A DNA stretch of 64,000 bases from Achromobacter kerstersii (GCF_902859595.1 NZ_CADIJQ010000001.1:1674001-1738000); one strand, 5' to 3'; shown: positions 7,057 to 16,165, numbered from the stretch's first letter. Notes: generated from the letters alone by a model not told the origin. Program-made: numbers and translations.

Positions 7057-8561
7057 CTGCGGCAGGTAACGAAGCCCGGGCCAAGTCCCCCACCGAATCC
7101 GGGGGTGAATCCCAGGGCGAGGCCCATCGCGACGCGCCCGTTGTTCACGCGCCGCGCGTGTGCTGGTATGGCGACGACTTCACCGGCGCCACCGACACGC
7201 TGGCCGAAGTGGCGCGCGCCGGCCTGCGCGGCCTGCTGTTCCTGGGCGTGCCATCGCCCGAGCAACTGCGCCGCGCCGGTCCGCTGGACGCCATCGGCAT
7301 CGCCGGCGCCGCGCGCGCCATGACGCCCGCCGACATGGAAACCGAACTGCGCGCCGTCGGCCGCTTCATGGCCGGCACCGGCGCGCGCGTGCTGCACTAC
7401 AAATGCTGTTCCACCTTTGACAGCGCGCCGCACGTCGGCAGCATCGGCGTGGCCATCCGCGAACTGCGCCGCCACATGCCCAACCCGCTGGTGCCCATCG
7501 TTGGCGGGCAGCCCAGCATCGGGCGCTATTGCAGCTTCGCGCAGTTGTTCGCGCGCGCCGGCGCATCGCCCGAGATCCATCGCATCGACCGCCATCCGGT
7601 CATGAGCCAGCATCCCGTCACACCGATGCACGAGGCCGACTTGCGCCGGCATCTGGCCGCGCAGGGGCTGCCCGATATCCGCTCGGTGCCGCACACCGCC
7701 TACCCTCGCCTGCGTATGGCGGATGACGCGCCGCGCGTGGAAGACTGGATCGACAACATCATCGAAACGTCCGACGGCCCCGTGCTGTTCGACCTGACCG
7801 ATGATGAGCAGCTTGCCGTCATCGGCCGCCTGATCTGGCGCGCCGCCGCGTGCGTGCCGCTGTTGGCGGTTGGCCCCAGCAGCGTGCAACAGGCGCTGGC
7901 GCGGGCCGCTTCACCGGGTCACGCTGGCCACACCGGTCACACTGGTCACACTGGCCACACCGGTCACACCGGTCACACCGGCCACACCGGTCACACCGGC
8001 CACCTGGACCCCGCCGGCCCTGCCGCCCCACCTTTGCCACCCGCATCGGGGCCGGTGCTGGTCGTGGCGGGCAGCATGTCGCCCGTCACCGCCCGGCAGA
8101 TCGCAGCGTGTCAGCGCTACGTGCATCAACCTTTGAACGTGCAGCAGCTGCTGAATGACCCGGCGTATGCGGCCGCTCAAATCCAGCACGCAGCCTCCAT
8201 CTTGCAACGCGGCCAAAACGTGCTGGTCCACACCGACCGGCCCGATCAGGCCGTCACCGCGGATCAGGCTGCATCCACCGCGCGCGCCACCGCGCAATTG
8301 GCGGCGAACATCATCGCCGCCAGCGCGGAACGCGGCACGCGCCTGTCGCGCATCGGTATCGCGGGCGGCGACACCTCAAGCCAGGCAACGCTCGCCTTGG
8401 GACTCTGGGGCCTGGCATTCCGCTGCGTGCTCGCGCCCGGCGTCACCGTCAGCATTGCCCGCAGCGACAATGCGTTGGTCGACGGCGTGGAATTGATGCT
8501 CAAGGGCGGACAGATGGGCGGTGATTTGCTGTTCGATGATCTCGTGACGGGCACGGCCTGA
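7053..8561 (+). CDS. DUF1537 (four-carbon acid sugar) kinase family protein with Gly-His repeat
   Basis: 502 residues. The N-terminal domain has WYGDDFTGATDT (residues ~37-48), the sugar-acid-binding motif of DUF1537 kinases, and KCCSTFDS. The C-terminal nucleotide-binding domain has VAGSMSPVT and GIAGGDTSS. Family members phosphorylate acids such as threonate, erythronate or 3-oxo-isoapionate, making the substrate for an aldolase, a decarboxylase or a RuBisCO-like enzyme. The ATG overlaps the stop of the upstream gene, showing translational coupling. Residues 289-318, between the two domains, are ten Gly-His-X triplets encoded by a 9-bp tandem repeat, which is not a general family feature. 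Family identity is firm, substrate unknown. Confidence 0.92.
   Translation: MTAAGNEARAKSPTESGGESQGEAHRDAPVVHAPRVCWYGDDFTGATDTLAEVARAGLRGLLFLGVPSPEQLRRAGPLDAIGIAGAARAMTPADMETELRAVGRFMAGTGARVLHYKCCSTFDSAPHVGSIGVAIRELRRHMPNPLVPIVGGQPSIGRYCSFAQLFARAGASPEIHRIDRHPVMSQHPVTPMHEADLRRHLAAQGLPDIRSVPHTAYPRLRMADDAPRVEDWIDNIIETSDGPVLFDLTDDEQLAVIGRLIWRAAACVPLLAVGPSSVQQALARAASPGHAGHTGHTGHTGHTGHTGHTGHTGHTGHLDPAGPAAPPLPPASGPVLVVAGSMSPVTARQIAACQRYVHQPLNVQQLLNDPAYAAAQIQHAASILQRGQNVLVHTDRPDQAVTADQAASTARATAQLAANIIAASAERGTRLSRIGIAGGDTSSQATLALGLWGLAFRCVLAPGVTVSIARSDNALVDGVELMLKGGQMGGDLLFDDLVTGTA
7917..8006 (+). repeat. 9-bp tandem repeat encoding (Gly-His-X)10
   Basis: Ten in-frame 9-bp units, variants of GGYCACACY, encode GHA, eight GHT and GHL. 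The unit keeps frame, so copy-number change would lengthen or shorten the kinase linker without breaking the protein. The many histidines could bind metal, but that is conjecture. Confidence 0.95.
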
Positions 8562-8568
8562 CGCCGCA

Positions 8569-8640
8569 GGCTGGGCCTTAGGTTGGGCCTTAGGTTGGGC
8601 CTTAGGTTGGGCCGCAGGTTGGGCCGCAGTTTGGGCCGTA
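8569..8640 (+). repeat. 12-bp intergenic tandem repeat
   Basis: Six 12-bp units follow the consensus GGTTGGGCCTTA, with GCA or GTA ends in the later copies, directly after the kinase stop. Regular GG and GGG runs on the plus strand are present. It fills most of the gap before the next gene; a decayed seventh unit follows at 8641. No open frame on either strand looks real across it. Confidence 0.9.
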
Positions 8641-8725
8641 GGTTGGCGTTGGATTCATGTCGGTTATGCTGCCCCCTGATTTGTCCGGCAGCATGCCGCA
8701 CGCCCCCCAACCAGGAGATCACCCC

Positions 8726-9649
8726 ATGCCTTGGCGGTTCCGCGCAACCTGCATTGCCGCGCTAGTCCTTAGCCTGTCCGCCCCCGTCGCGGCCAACACG
8801 TTGACGACACAGGCCGAGTGGAACACCGCCGTCCGCAAGCAAGTGCAGCGCAAGATCGTCACGCCGCCGGCCGTCCTGCGCGCCGGCCGGACGCTTGACG
8901 TCCAGGTGCGCATCGACATCCTGGCTGATGGCACGCTCGATGCCGTGACGGTCAGCCGCTCATCCGGCGACCCCGCCGTCGATGACGCCACCATCGCCAT
9001 GATCCGCCGCGCGGGCCGCCTGCCCGCTTTCACGCCCGATATCAAATCGGAAAAGCAAAGCCTGATGCTGCCCGTACGGTATGTGGTTGAAGGCAGCGGC
9101 AACGCTCCGCGTGCGGCCGCACCCGCGCCGGCCGCCCAACGCACTTATGCCAACGACGCGCTGGGCTTACAGATCAGCGTGCCCGCTCCCTTCCACATCG
9201 CGGGCCATCGCAAGACCTCGCGCTACGACGTGCTGGTGGAAATCGCCAGCGCCAGCGGCGGCCCGCCTGCGGTGGGCGGCGGCAACATCGTCTGCACGGT
9301 CGGCTACCAAACCACCCGCGTCACGAAAGCCACCAGCAAGCACGCCCCCGATTCCCCTGAAGCCCAAGCCGCCAGACTGGCCGCTGTCCGCAACGTGCAG
9401 GCCGCGCAAGGCGCCACGTTGGAAACGCTGGACAGTTTCGTTCTGGCCGGCATCCATGGCGTGGATTACGTGGTGGCGCCCGGCATGCAAGGCAATGCGG
9501 GAGCCGGTGACATTCGTCAATACACCGCGCTGTACGACGCGCCGCAAGCCCGCGCCGTCCTTGCGTGTGCGACGACACGCGCAGCGATGGCCAGCGCGTT
9601 GCCAGCGTTCCGGCAGATTCGGGATGGCGTTGGCATCAGCGGGCGCTGA
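8726..9649 (+). CDS. Secreted protein with TonB C-terminal-like domain
   Basis: 307 residues. Start at ATG 8726 is preceded by CAGGAG at 8712-8717 and gives a clean signal peptide ending near PVAANT; the longer frame from 8657 adds 23 residues with no such signal. The first part of the mature protein matches a TonB/TolA C-terminal fold: VQVRIDILADGTLDAVTVSRSSGDPAVDDA, here given only as its fold (residues ~50-80), followed by AFTP and a final strand. The second half, after an Ala/Pro linker at about residue 135, I do not recognise. There is no TonB membrane anchor with Pro-rich periplasmic spacer, so it is probably not a true energy transducer. Role unknown. Confidence 0.75.
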   Translation: MPWRFRATCIAALVLSLSAPVAANTLTTQAEWNTAVRKQVQRKIVTPPAVLRAGRTLDVQVRIDILADGTLDAVTVSRSSGDPAVDDATIAMIRRAGRLPAFTPDIKSEKQSLMLPVRYVVEGSGNAPRAAAPAPAAQRTYANDALGLQISVPAPFHIAGHRKTSRYDVLVEIASASGGPPAVGGGNIVCTVGYQTTRVTKATSKHAPDSPEAQAARLAAVRNVQAAQGATLETLDSFVLAGIHGVDYVVAPGMQGNAGAGDIRQYTALYDAPQARAVLACATTRAAMASALPAFRQIRDGVGISGR

Positions 9650-9683
9650 TACGTTGCGTCGTCCGCGTGGTGTCTCAGTGTCT

Positions 9684-10508
9684 TCACCGTGGCGCGCTCC
9701 GAAGCCGTCGCCGGCTGGGGTCTGGCCTGGGTACCGCGGCGATCAGCTCACGGGTGTAGTCGTGGGCCGGCGCGTCGAAAATCTGATCGCATTCGCCTTC
9801 TTCTACCAGTTGTCCGGCGGACATAATCGCGACGCGATCCGCAATATGACGCACCACCCCCAGGTCGTGCGAAATGAAAAGATAGGTCAACCCTTTCTCT
9901 GCCTGAAGGTCCGCCAGCAGATCCAGCACCTGGGCCTTCACCGATACGTCTAGCGCTGACACCGCTTCGTCTGCAACGATAAAGCGCGGTTCCAGCGCCA
10001 GTGCTCGAGCGATGGCGATGCGCTGACGCTGGCCGCCGGAAAACTGGTGGGGAAACCGTTTGGCGTGATCGCTCTGCAGACCGACTCGCAGCAGCAAGGC
10101 CTGCATGCGCGCCCGGCGCTCGTCGGGGGTGTAGAGCTTGTGGATCACCATTCCGTCCATGATTGCATCGCCAACGGTACGGCGTGGATTCAGGCTGGAA
10201 TACGGGTCTTGAAAGATGGTCTGCACCTGGCGGCGGAACGACATCAGGGACGCGCCTGACAAATGCCCCACGTCGTGGCCGGCCAAGCGGATGTTGCCGG
10301 ACGTCGGCTGCACCAAGCCGGCAATACAGCGCCCCAACGTACTTTTGCCGGAACCGGATTCGCCGACCAGCGCCAAGGTAGCGCCGGGTGCAATCGATAA
10401 GCTGACGCCGCGCACGGCGTGCACGACCCGGCTAGGTTTGCCCATCAGGCTGCGGCCGACGACATAGTCCTTGGTCACGGCGTCGGCCCGCAAGATCAGG
10501 TCGTTCAT
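9684..10508 (-). CDS. Peptide-type ABC transporter ATP-binding protein (OppF/DppF-like)
   Basis: 274 residues with Walker A GESGSGKS, the signature FSGGQRQR, Walker B FIVADE and switch histidine in SHDLG. The FQDPYSSLNPR stretch is typical of the OppF/DppF subunit of dipeptide, oligopeptide and nickel importers. It is the last gene of a run in which the two ATPases, two permeases and binding protein follow one another with 4-bp overlaps or short gaps. Its start overlaps the stop of the OppD-like gene (10505-10508), so the ATPases are translationally coupled. Confidence 0.93.
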   Translation of the reverse strand: MNDLILRADAVTKDYVVGRSLMGKPSRVVHAVRGVSLSIAPGATLALVGESGSGKSTLGRCIAGLVQPTSGNIRLAGHDVGHLSGASLMSFRRQVQTIFQDPYSSLNPRRTVGDAIMDGMVIHKLYTPDERRARMQALLLRVGLQSDHAKRFPHQFSGGQRQRIAIARALALEPRFIVADEAVSALDVSVKAQVLDLLADLQAEKGLTYLFISHDLGVVRHIADRVAIMSAGQLVEEGECDQIFDAPAHDYTRELIAAVPRPDPSRRRLRSAPR

Positions 10509-11374
10509 GGCGTGTTTCCTTGAACAAGGGGGGCTTGGCGCGGCGCCAGGCGGCGCGTGCGGTCGCGGGGCGCATCGACATCTGGCACGGCAGCCAGCAA
10601 CGCCTGCGTGTACGGGTGCTGCGGATGCTTGAATATCTGTTCGACATCGCCCGCCTCAACTACCCTTCCCGCCTGCATGACCACCACGTTATCGGCAATT
10701 TCCGCCACAACGCCCAAATCATGGGTGATGAACAGCACGGCGGCGCCGGTCTCGGCCTGGATTGAAAACAGCAACGCCAGCACCTGCGCCTGCACCGTGA
10801 CGTCCAGCGCCGTCGTTGGCTCGTCGGCAATGATCAGCTTGGGCGTCAGCGCACAAGCGATTGCGATCATGACGCGCTGGCGCATGCCGCCCGAGAGTTC
10901 ATGCGGGTAGGCCTGGGCGCGTTGCGCGGGGTCGCGTATGCCAACCCGGTCCATCAGGGCCACCGCCCTGCTCCACGCCTGCTTGCGGCTCGACGTTTTG
11001 TCATGGATGCGGATCACTTCGGCAATCTGATCGCCAACGCTGCGCCCCGGATTCAGGGCGGTCATGGGTTCCTGGAACACCATGGCGATGTCCTTGCCCC
11101 GCAGCGCATCCTTGTCCCGCTCCGTTGCGTGCATCAGATCCCGGCCGTCGAACCAAAGATCGTCCGCGGCGACTCGTCCGGGCGGGTCCACCAGCCCCAT
11201 CAGCGAAAAGCCGGTCACAGACTTGCCAGACCCGGACTCGCCGACCAGGCAAACCACTTCACCCCGCCGTACCGTCAGGTCCACACCTTTGACCGCCGCC
11301 ACCGTGCCGTGGGCGGTATCGAAATTGACCGTCAGGTTCCGCACGGTCAGGAGCACGTTCGGGTCGCGGGTCAT
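10505..11374 (-). CDS. Peptide-type ABC transporter ATP-binding protein (OppD/DppD-like)
   Basis: 289 residues. Walker A GESGSGKS, FQEPMTALNPG (typical of the OppD/DppD subunit), signature LSGGMRQR, Walker B LIIADEPTTALD and ITHDLG are all present. It pairs with the OppF-like ATPase to drive the two permeases. It overlaps both neighbours by 4 bp (ATGA-type junctions), indicating one tightly coupled operon. Confidence 0.93.
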   Translation of the reverse strand: MTRDPNVLLTVRNLTVNFDTAHGTVAAVKGVDLTVRRGEVVCLVGESGSGKSVTGFSLMGLVDPPGRVAADDLWFDGRDLMHATERDKDALRGKDIAMVFQEPMTALNPGRSVGDQIAEVIRIHDKTSSRKQAWSRAVALMDRVGIRDPAQRAQAYPHELSGGMRQRVMIAIACALTPKLIIADEPTTALDVTVQAQVLALLFSIQAETGAAVLFITHDLGVVAEIADNVVVMQAGRVVEAGDVEQIFKHPQHPYTQALLAAVPDVDAPRDRTRRLAPRQAPLVQGNTP

Positions 11375-12201
11375 CGTTGCAGCTCCGGGTTCAACAGATC
11401 TTGCAGCCAGTCGCCCAGCACATTGACAGCCAGCACGGTAAAGAAAAGCGCCAGCGCGGGCACCAGCACCGGCCAGGGATTGGTGAATAGATAATCCTTG
11501 AGCGCCCCCACCATCTGCCCCCAGGATGGAATCGGCGGCCGCACGCCCAGCCCCAGAAAGCTCAAGCCCGCTTCCAGCAGCATGGCAAAGGAAAACGTGA
11601 ACGATGCTTGGACGGCAATGATCGACCGCATGTTCGGCAGCACTTCATGCCAAATGATCCAGCCGTTGCCGGCGCCCAGCGAACTAGCGGCCAGCACATG
11701 CTCGCGCGCCCGGATGCCACGCGCCACGCCCCAGGTAACGCGGGCGAACTGCGGCGCGTAGAGCACGCCGATGGTGGCGACCAGCGTGGGCAGGTTGCCG
11801 CCAATGAAAGCCAGCACGACCAGCGCAACGAATATCTCGGGCAAGGACACAAATACGTCCACCACCCGAATGGCCGCGGCTTCCGCGCGCCGGCCCAGAA
11901 ACGCCACCCCCACGCCAACCGCCACGCCCAACACGCCGGCCAGAATGACCGCGGCCGCGGCTACCGTCAAGGAAACGCGAGCGCCGTAGATGACACGCGC
12001 CAACAGGTCGCGCCCCAGCTCGTCGGTACCCAGCCAGTGCTCCCACGACGGCGATGACAGCAGGTTGGCCGCGTTGATCTGATAGGGATCGGCAAGGCCC
12101 AACATCGGGCCAAACGCCGCGGCTGCCACAACGACGATCAGAAATCCCAGAGCAAGCCGGACGGACACGCCGCCTGAATAAAGTCGAAGCAATGCAATCA
12201 T
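11371..12201 (-). CDS. Peptide-type ABC transporter permease (DppC-like)
   Basis: 276 residues with about six membrane segments. The N-terminal region contains the HWLGTDELGRDLLARVIYGAR stretch (abbreviated here to LGTDELGRD) that marks DppC/OppC proteins. The ATPase-coupling EAA loop is near residue 190, and the protein ends just after another membrane segment. It should form the pore with the DppB-like protein encoded immediately upstream, with a 4-bp overlap. Confidence 0.92.
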   Translation of the reverse strand: MIALLRLYSGGVSVRLALGFLIVVVAAAAFGPMLGLADPYQINAANLLSSPSWEHWLGTDELGRDLLARVIYGARVSLTVAAAAVILAGVLGVAVGVGVAFLGRRAEAAAIRVVDVFVSLPEIFVALVVLAFIGGNLPTLVATIGVLYAPQFARVTWGVARGIRAREHVLAASSLGAGNGWIIWHEVLPNMRSIIAVQASFTFSFAMLLEAGLSFLGLGVRPPIPSWGQMVGALKDYLFTNPWPVLVPALALFFTVLAVNVLGDWLQDLLNPELQR

Positions 12202-13154
12202 GTAGACGGCCTGCGAATGCGGGGGTCAACGAGGCCCTGCGCCAGGTCGATGACCAGGCTGATCAGGATGAAGATGGCGAAAACGGCCAACAAGGCCCCC
12301 TGGATGACGGGGTAGTCTCGCGAAAACGCAGCACTGACCAGCAAGGAGCTCAGTCCCGGCCAGTCGAATAGCGCTTCGATGATGACCGTGCCGCCCAGCA
12401 GGTTGCCCGCCCGGATGCCGACGATGGCGATAACCGGCACCAACGCATTCGGCAGGGCATGGCGGAAGATGGCCTTGCTGCGCGGCAAGCCCTTGGCGCG
12501 CGCGAGCTTGACGAAATCTTTGCCCATCACGTCGGCCAGACTGGCGCGGGTCATGCGGGCGACCACGCCCATGAAGTTCAGCCCAATGGTCAGCGCAGGC
12601 AGAATCAGCGACAGGCAATGTTGCACGGGGTCGTCCGAAAACGATACGAATCCGGACGATGGCAGCCAGCCCAGCCCCAGGCTGAACACCAGCACCAGCA
12701 GGATGCCCAGCACGAAGACAGGCGCCGAGAATCCGGCCACGGCCAGCACGGACGCCGCCACGCCCGCCAACCGGCCCCGCGCCCGCGCCGCCACCACACC
12801 CAGCGGCACGCCCAGCAACACGGCCACCAACAGCCCGGCGCCAATCAGCTCCAGGCTGCGGGGAATGCGCCGCGCCAATTCATCAGCCACCGGTTCGCCC
12901 GTGCGCAGCGACACGCCCAGGTTTCCTTGCACCAGCGCGCCCGCCCAGTGCGTGAATTGCGTGACCAGCGGCAGGTCCAGCCCCAGTTGCGCCCGCACGC
13001 GCGCCACGGCAACCGGGTCGCTGCCGGCCTGGTCGCCCAGCATGATGGCCACAGGGTCACCGGGCAGCAGATGGATCGCAATGAAGACCACGCCGGTGGC
13101 CAGCGCCAGCGTGATCACGGCTGACGACAGCCGTCTTAGCAGGAAAGGCAGCAT
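12198..13154 (-). CDS. Peptide-type ABC transporter permease (DppB-like)
   Basis: 318 residues, six predicted membrane segments. Features of DppB/OppB include LLPGDPVAIMLG near the N-terminus, a large periplasmic loop, the coupling sequence around DFVKLARAKGLPR, and a C-terminal DLAQGLVDPRIR. It starts 10 bp after the binding-protein gene ends and overlaps the DppC-like gene by 4 bp. Confidence 0.92.
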   Translation of the reverse strand: MLPFLLRRLSSAVITLALATGVVFIAIHLLPGDPVAIMLGDQAGSDPVAVARVRAQLGLDLPLVTQFTHWAGALVQGNLGVSLRTGEPVADELARRIPRSLELIGAGLLVAVLLGVPLGVVAARARGRLAGVAASVLAVAGFSAPVFVLGILLVLVFSLGLGWLPSSGFVSFSDDPVQHCLSLILPALTIGLNFMGVVARMTRASLADVMGKDFVKLARAKGLPRSKAIFRHALPNALVPVIAIVGIRAGNLLGGTVIIEALFDWPGLSSLLVSAAFSRDYPVIQGALLAVFAIFILISLVIDLAQGLVDPRIRRPST

Positions 13155-13164
13155 GCCGATGCGC

Positions 13165-14718
13165 TCAGTTCAGCCACATGGTGGGCAGCGAAATGCCTGG
13201 GCTGCTTTCGCTTAACGCCCCGCCCAGCTGCGTGTAGCCCTGCACCTTGCGCAGATAGCCTTGCGCCTGTTCGCGCCAATTCACGAAGGCCCATGGCGTG
13301 GTGTCCAGAATCCGCTTTTCCACTTGCGCGTAGATGGGCTGGCGCGCCTTGGGGTCCGTCAGCGCGCGGCCGTCGGCCAGCAGCTTTTCCAATTCGGGGT
13401 CGCGGTAGCCGATGGGCTTGGCCCAGTAGCTGGAATCGCCGCCCAGGTAATAGGCATAGGCGTCCGGGTCCGGCAGTTTGACGGACACGCCGTAGATCAT
13501 GGATTCGTAGTCGCCGCGATTCTTGCGTTCGACCAACGTGGCCCATTCCACCGGTTCCAGCTTCAGATTGATGCCGGCTTCTTTCAGGTTGGCCTGCACC
13601 ACTTGCGCCATCGTCGTGTAGATGCCCAGCCCCTGGAACACCACCATCGATGCATCGATGCCATTGGCGTAGCCCGCTTCGGCCAGCAGCGCACGTGCCT
13701 GTTTGACGTCGCGCTTGTAGGTGCCGTCCAGCGCTTTGTTGTAGTAAGGCGAATCTTCCGGCGTGGGCGCGCCATAGATAGGCTGGCCATGACCGAAGAA
13801 GGCCGCCTTCGAGACCGCCTCGCGGTCGATGGCGTAGGACACCGCGCGACGCACGCGGGCATCGTCAAAGGGCTTCTTGCTGGTGTTGAACCAGACGCTC
13901 ATGAAGGCGCCGCCTGCCATATCGATCTTCATGCCCGCGTTGCGGCGCAGCACGTCGATGTCTTTCCACGGCACGAAGTCGATCATGTCCAGCGACTGGC
14001 TGCGCAGCGCGTTCACGCGGGCGTCGTCGCTCTTGATCATGCGAAAATCCACGCCATCCAGGTACGGTTGTCCGGCGATGAAGTAGCTGGGGTTGCGAGC
14101 CAGGCTGGCGCGCACGGCCGGTTCGTAGTTCTTCAACAGGAACGGGCCCGTACCGTTGGCGGCCAGCTTCAGGTTGGCGCCGCCTTCCACCCATTTGCGC
14201 GAGACGATGGCCGCCTCGGGCAAGGCCAGCACGCCCAGCAGCGTTGCATCCGCAGACGGCTTTTCCACCTTAACGGTGGCAGCGTCGATCACGCTGACCG
14301 TCGCGCCCATCAGGTTCGAACGCAACGAGGCGCCGGTGGCCGGGTCCAGGATGCGTTCCAGCGAGAACTTCACGTCGTCCGCCGTGACGGGCGTGCCGTC
14401 CTGGAACTTCACGTCGGGGCGCAGATGAAAGATGATGCTGCGCGCGTCGGGTTGTTCCCAGCGTTCGGCCAGGCGCGGCACAACGGCGCCGGTCTTGTCA
14501 TAGCCCGCCAAGGGGCTGTACAGCGCTTCGATCAACACTTTCCAGGCACTGCCGCCATAGACATGCGGATCCAGCGACACCACTTCGGACACGGTGCCGT
14601 AGCGCAGCGTGCCCCCCTTCTTGGGCGCGTCAGCCGCCTGCGCACCCGCCGCCAACGCCACCAGCGCGCAAGTGCCCAGCCCCAGCGCCAGCCGGCGCCA
14701 TGTTTGTTGCATCGTCAT
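13165..14718 (-). CDS. Peptide-type ABC transporter substrate-binding protein (SBP_bac_5 family)
   Basis: 517 residues. A signal peptide ends near AQAADAPKK. The mature protein has the family-5 pattern: KGGTLRYG, VVSLDPH, WEQPDARSIIFHLRPDVKFQDGTPV (abbreviated: FHLRPDVKFQDGTPV), and FDDARVRRAVSYAIDRE. Such receptors bind peptides, opines, glutathione, nickel complexes or modified amino acids, so the ligand is open. The neighbouring PLP enzyme suggests an amino compound. ATG 14718 follows AAGGGG and is kept as the start, although an ATG two codons later is possible. Confidence 0.93.
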   Translation of the reverse strand: MTMQQTWRRLALGLGTCALVALAAGAQAADAPKKGGTLRYGTVSEVVSLDPHVYGGSAWKVLIEALYSPLAGYDKTGAVVPRLAERWEQPDARSIIFHLRPDVKFQDGTPVTADDVKFSLERILDPATGASLRSNLMGATVSVIDAATVKVEKPSADATLLGVLALPEAAIVSRKWVEGGANLKLAANGTGPFLLKNYEPAVRASLARNPSYFIAGQPYLDGVDFRMIKSDDARVNALRSQSLDMIDFVPWKDIDVLRRNAGMKIDMAGGAFMSVWFNTSKKPFDDARVRRAVSYAIDREAVSKAAFFGHGQPIYGAPTPEDSPYYNKALDGTYKRDVKQARALLAEAGYANGIDASMVVFQGLGIYTTMAQVVQANLKEAGINLKLEPVEWATLVERKNRGDYESMIYGVSVKLPDPDAYAYYLGGDSSYWAKPIGYRDPELEKLLADGRALTDPKARQPIYAQVEKRILDTTPWAFVNWREQAQGYLRKVQGYTQLGGALSESSPGISLPTMWLN

Positions 14719-14769
14719 TTTTTCCCCTTGCTCATAGTGATGAATCGTCAGCCGGAAACACGCGTCGCG

Positions 14770-15975
14770 TCAGGAGGGCAGCGCCTCGATCAGGCGATCG
14801 ATTTCGTTTGAATCGTTGTAATAGGACGGCGAGATGCGCAGGTTTCCGCCGCGCACCGCCAGGTCCACGCCCGCGTCGCGCAAGCGTTCCGACACCTCTT
14901 GCGCGTCGTAGCCCGCGTGCTTGAAGGACAGGTTTCCCGAGGCTTCGCCCGCCACTCGTGAGCTGACGATCTGGTAGCCCTTGCGCTGCAAGCCTGCGCT
15001 GGCGTAGTCCGTCAGTTCCAGAATGTGTGATTCGATGCGGGCCGGCGTCAGCGCCAGCTGGATGCGCACCGCGGCGTCCAGGCCCCAGATCCCGGTGAAG
15101 TTCGCCAACGCCTCTTCGAACCGGCCAGCATTGGGCCGGTATTCCAGCAGGTAATGCATGTGGTCTTCGGTGCTGTCCACGCTGTGATAGCCCACGCTGG
15201 GCGGGTCAAGCAGACCCAGCACACTCTTGCGGCAATAGAAATAGCCGGTGCCGATGGGCGCCAGCATCCATTTGTGGCCGCCGACCGCCAGAAAGTGGAT
15301 ACCCAGCTTTTCCACGTCCAGCTCCAACGAACCGGCCCACTGGATGGCGTCCAGATTCAGGTACACGCCACGCTCGTGACACAGATTGGACGTGGCCTCC
15401 AGGTCTTGCCTGAAGCCATTGGAAAACTGCACCGCGCTCAGCGACACCAGCCGCGTGCGGTCATCCATCAGTTTGCGGATGTCATCTACCAGAATGCGGC
15501 CATTGCGGTTCTTCACCCAGCGGATCGTAACGCCGCGCGCGGCCAGCTTCATCCAGCAATAGACGTTGGATGGATATTCAATGTCCGCCAGGATCATGTT
15601 GTCGCCGTCGCGCCACGGAAACCCGTTCGCCACGTTGACCAGCCCTTCCGTGGTGTTCTTCACGTAGGCGATTTCGTCGCGATGCGCGCCGATCAACCGG
15701 CCGATGCGGGCCTTGATGGTTTCTTCGGCAAAACGGCACCAATCAGGATAGGCGTTGCGGCCGTTGTCGCGCACGTCTTCCATGAATCGGTTCACGGCCG
15801 CCACCACCGGCAAGCTCAGCGCGCCGATGGACGCATTGTTCAGGTAGGCCCGCCGCTGCTTGATGGGAAACATCTGCCCCACATTGCTCCAGTCGAGCTG
15901 CTCGATGCCATTGCGGTCACCGGGAAACAGTGCCGGGGGGCCGCCCACGGATACCGCGTTGTCTAGGATATTCAC
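14770..15975 (-). CDS. Class V aminotransferase-fold PLP enzyme
   Basis: 401 residues. The fold is that of cysteine desulfurase, isopenicillin-N epimerase and related enzymes. Lys235 in GGHKWM is the likely Schiff-base lysine and Asp209 in LDAIQ holds the pyridine nitrogen; AYLNNASIG and NTTEG (residues 107-111) are cofactor-phosphate and substrate elements. No nearby Fe-S or sulfur-acceptor gene suggests a desulfurase. With the peptide-type importer 51 bp downstream and a LysR regulator upstream, a lyase, epimerase or transaminase acting on the imported amino compound is more likely. Specific reaction unknown. Confidence 0.88.
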   Translation of the reverse strand: MNILDNAVSVGGPPALFPGDRNGIEQLDWSNVGQMFPIKQRRAYLNNASIGALSLPVVAAVNRFMEDVRDNGRNAYPDWCRFAEETIKARIGRLIGAHRDEIAYVKNTTEGLVNVANGFPWRDGDNMILADIEYPSNVYCWMKLAARGVTIRWVKNRNGRILVDDIRKLMDDRTRLVSLSAVQFSNGFRQDLEATSNLCHERGVYLNLDAIQWAGSLELDVEKLGIHFLAVGGHKWMLAPIGTGYFYCRKSVLGLLDPPSVGYHSVDSTEDHMHYLLEYRPNAGRFEEALANFTGIWGLDAAVRIQLALTPARIESHILELTDYASAGLQRKGYQIVSSRVAGEASGNLSFKHAGYDAQEVSERLRDAGVDLAVRGGNLRISPSYYNDSNEIDRLIEALPS

Positions 15976-16165
15976 GCCGCGCCTCTTTCATTGAAGGTGC
16001 GATGATCCTAAGATTCCACGAATCCATGCGTCAATTTCGTTTGGGGTATCGATTCATGCACTTTTGTAATGCGTCAGTCTCGGCTTCGTGCCCTGCCCTA
16101 TGGGCTGGCGGGCAATCCGTGCGGGTCTTGTACGTCCCCTTTTCCTTCTGTTCGGGTATCTCCCT

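Noticed and set aside
7917-8006. Possible CRISPR array
   Set aside because: Units are contiguous 9-bp copies without spacers and lie in frame inside a coding sequence.
8264-8722. Minus-strand frame with repeated Asn-Leu-Arg-Pro
   Set aside because: The protein repeat is only a translation of the 12-bp DNA repeat, and the rest lies opposite the kinase gene.
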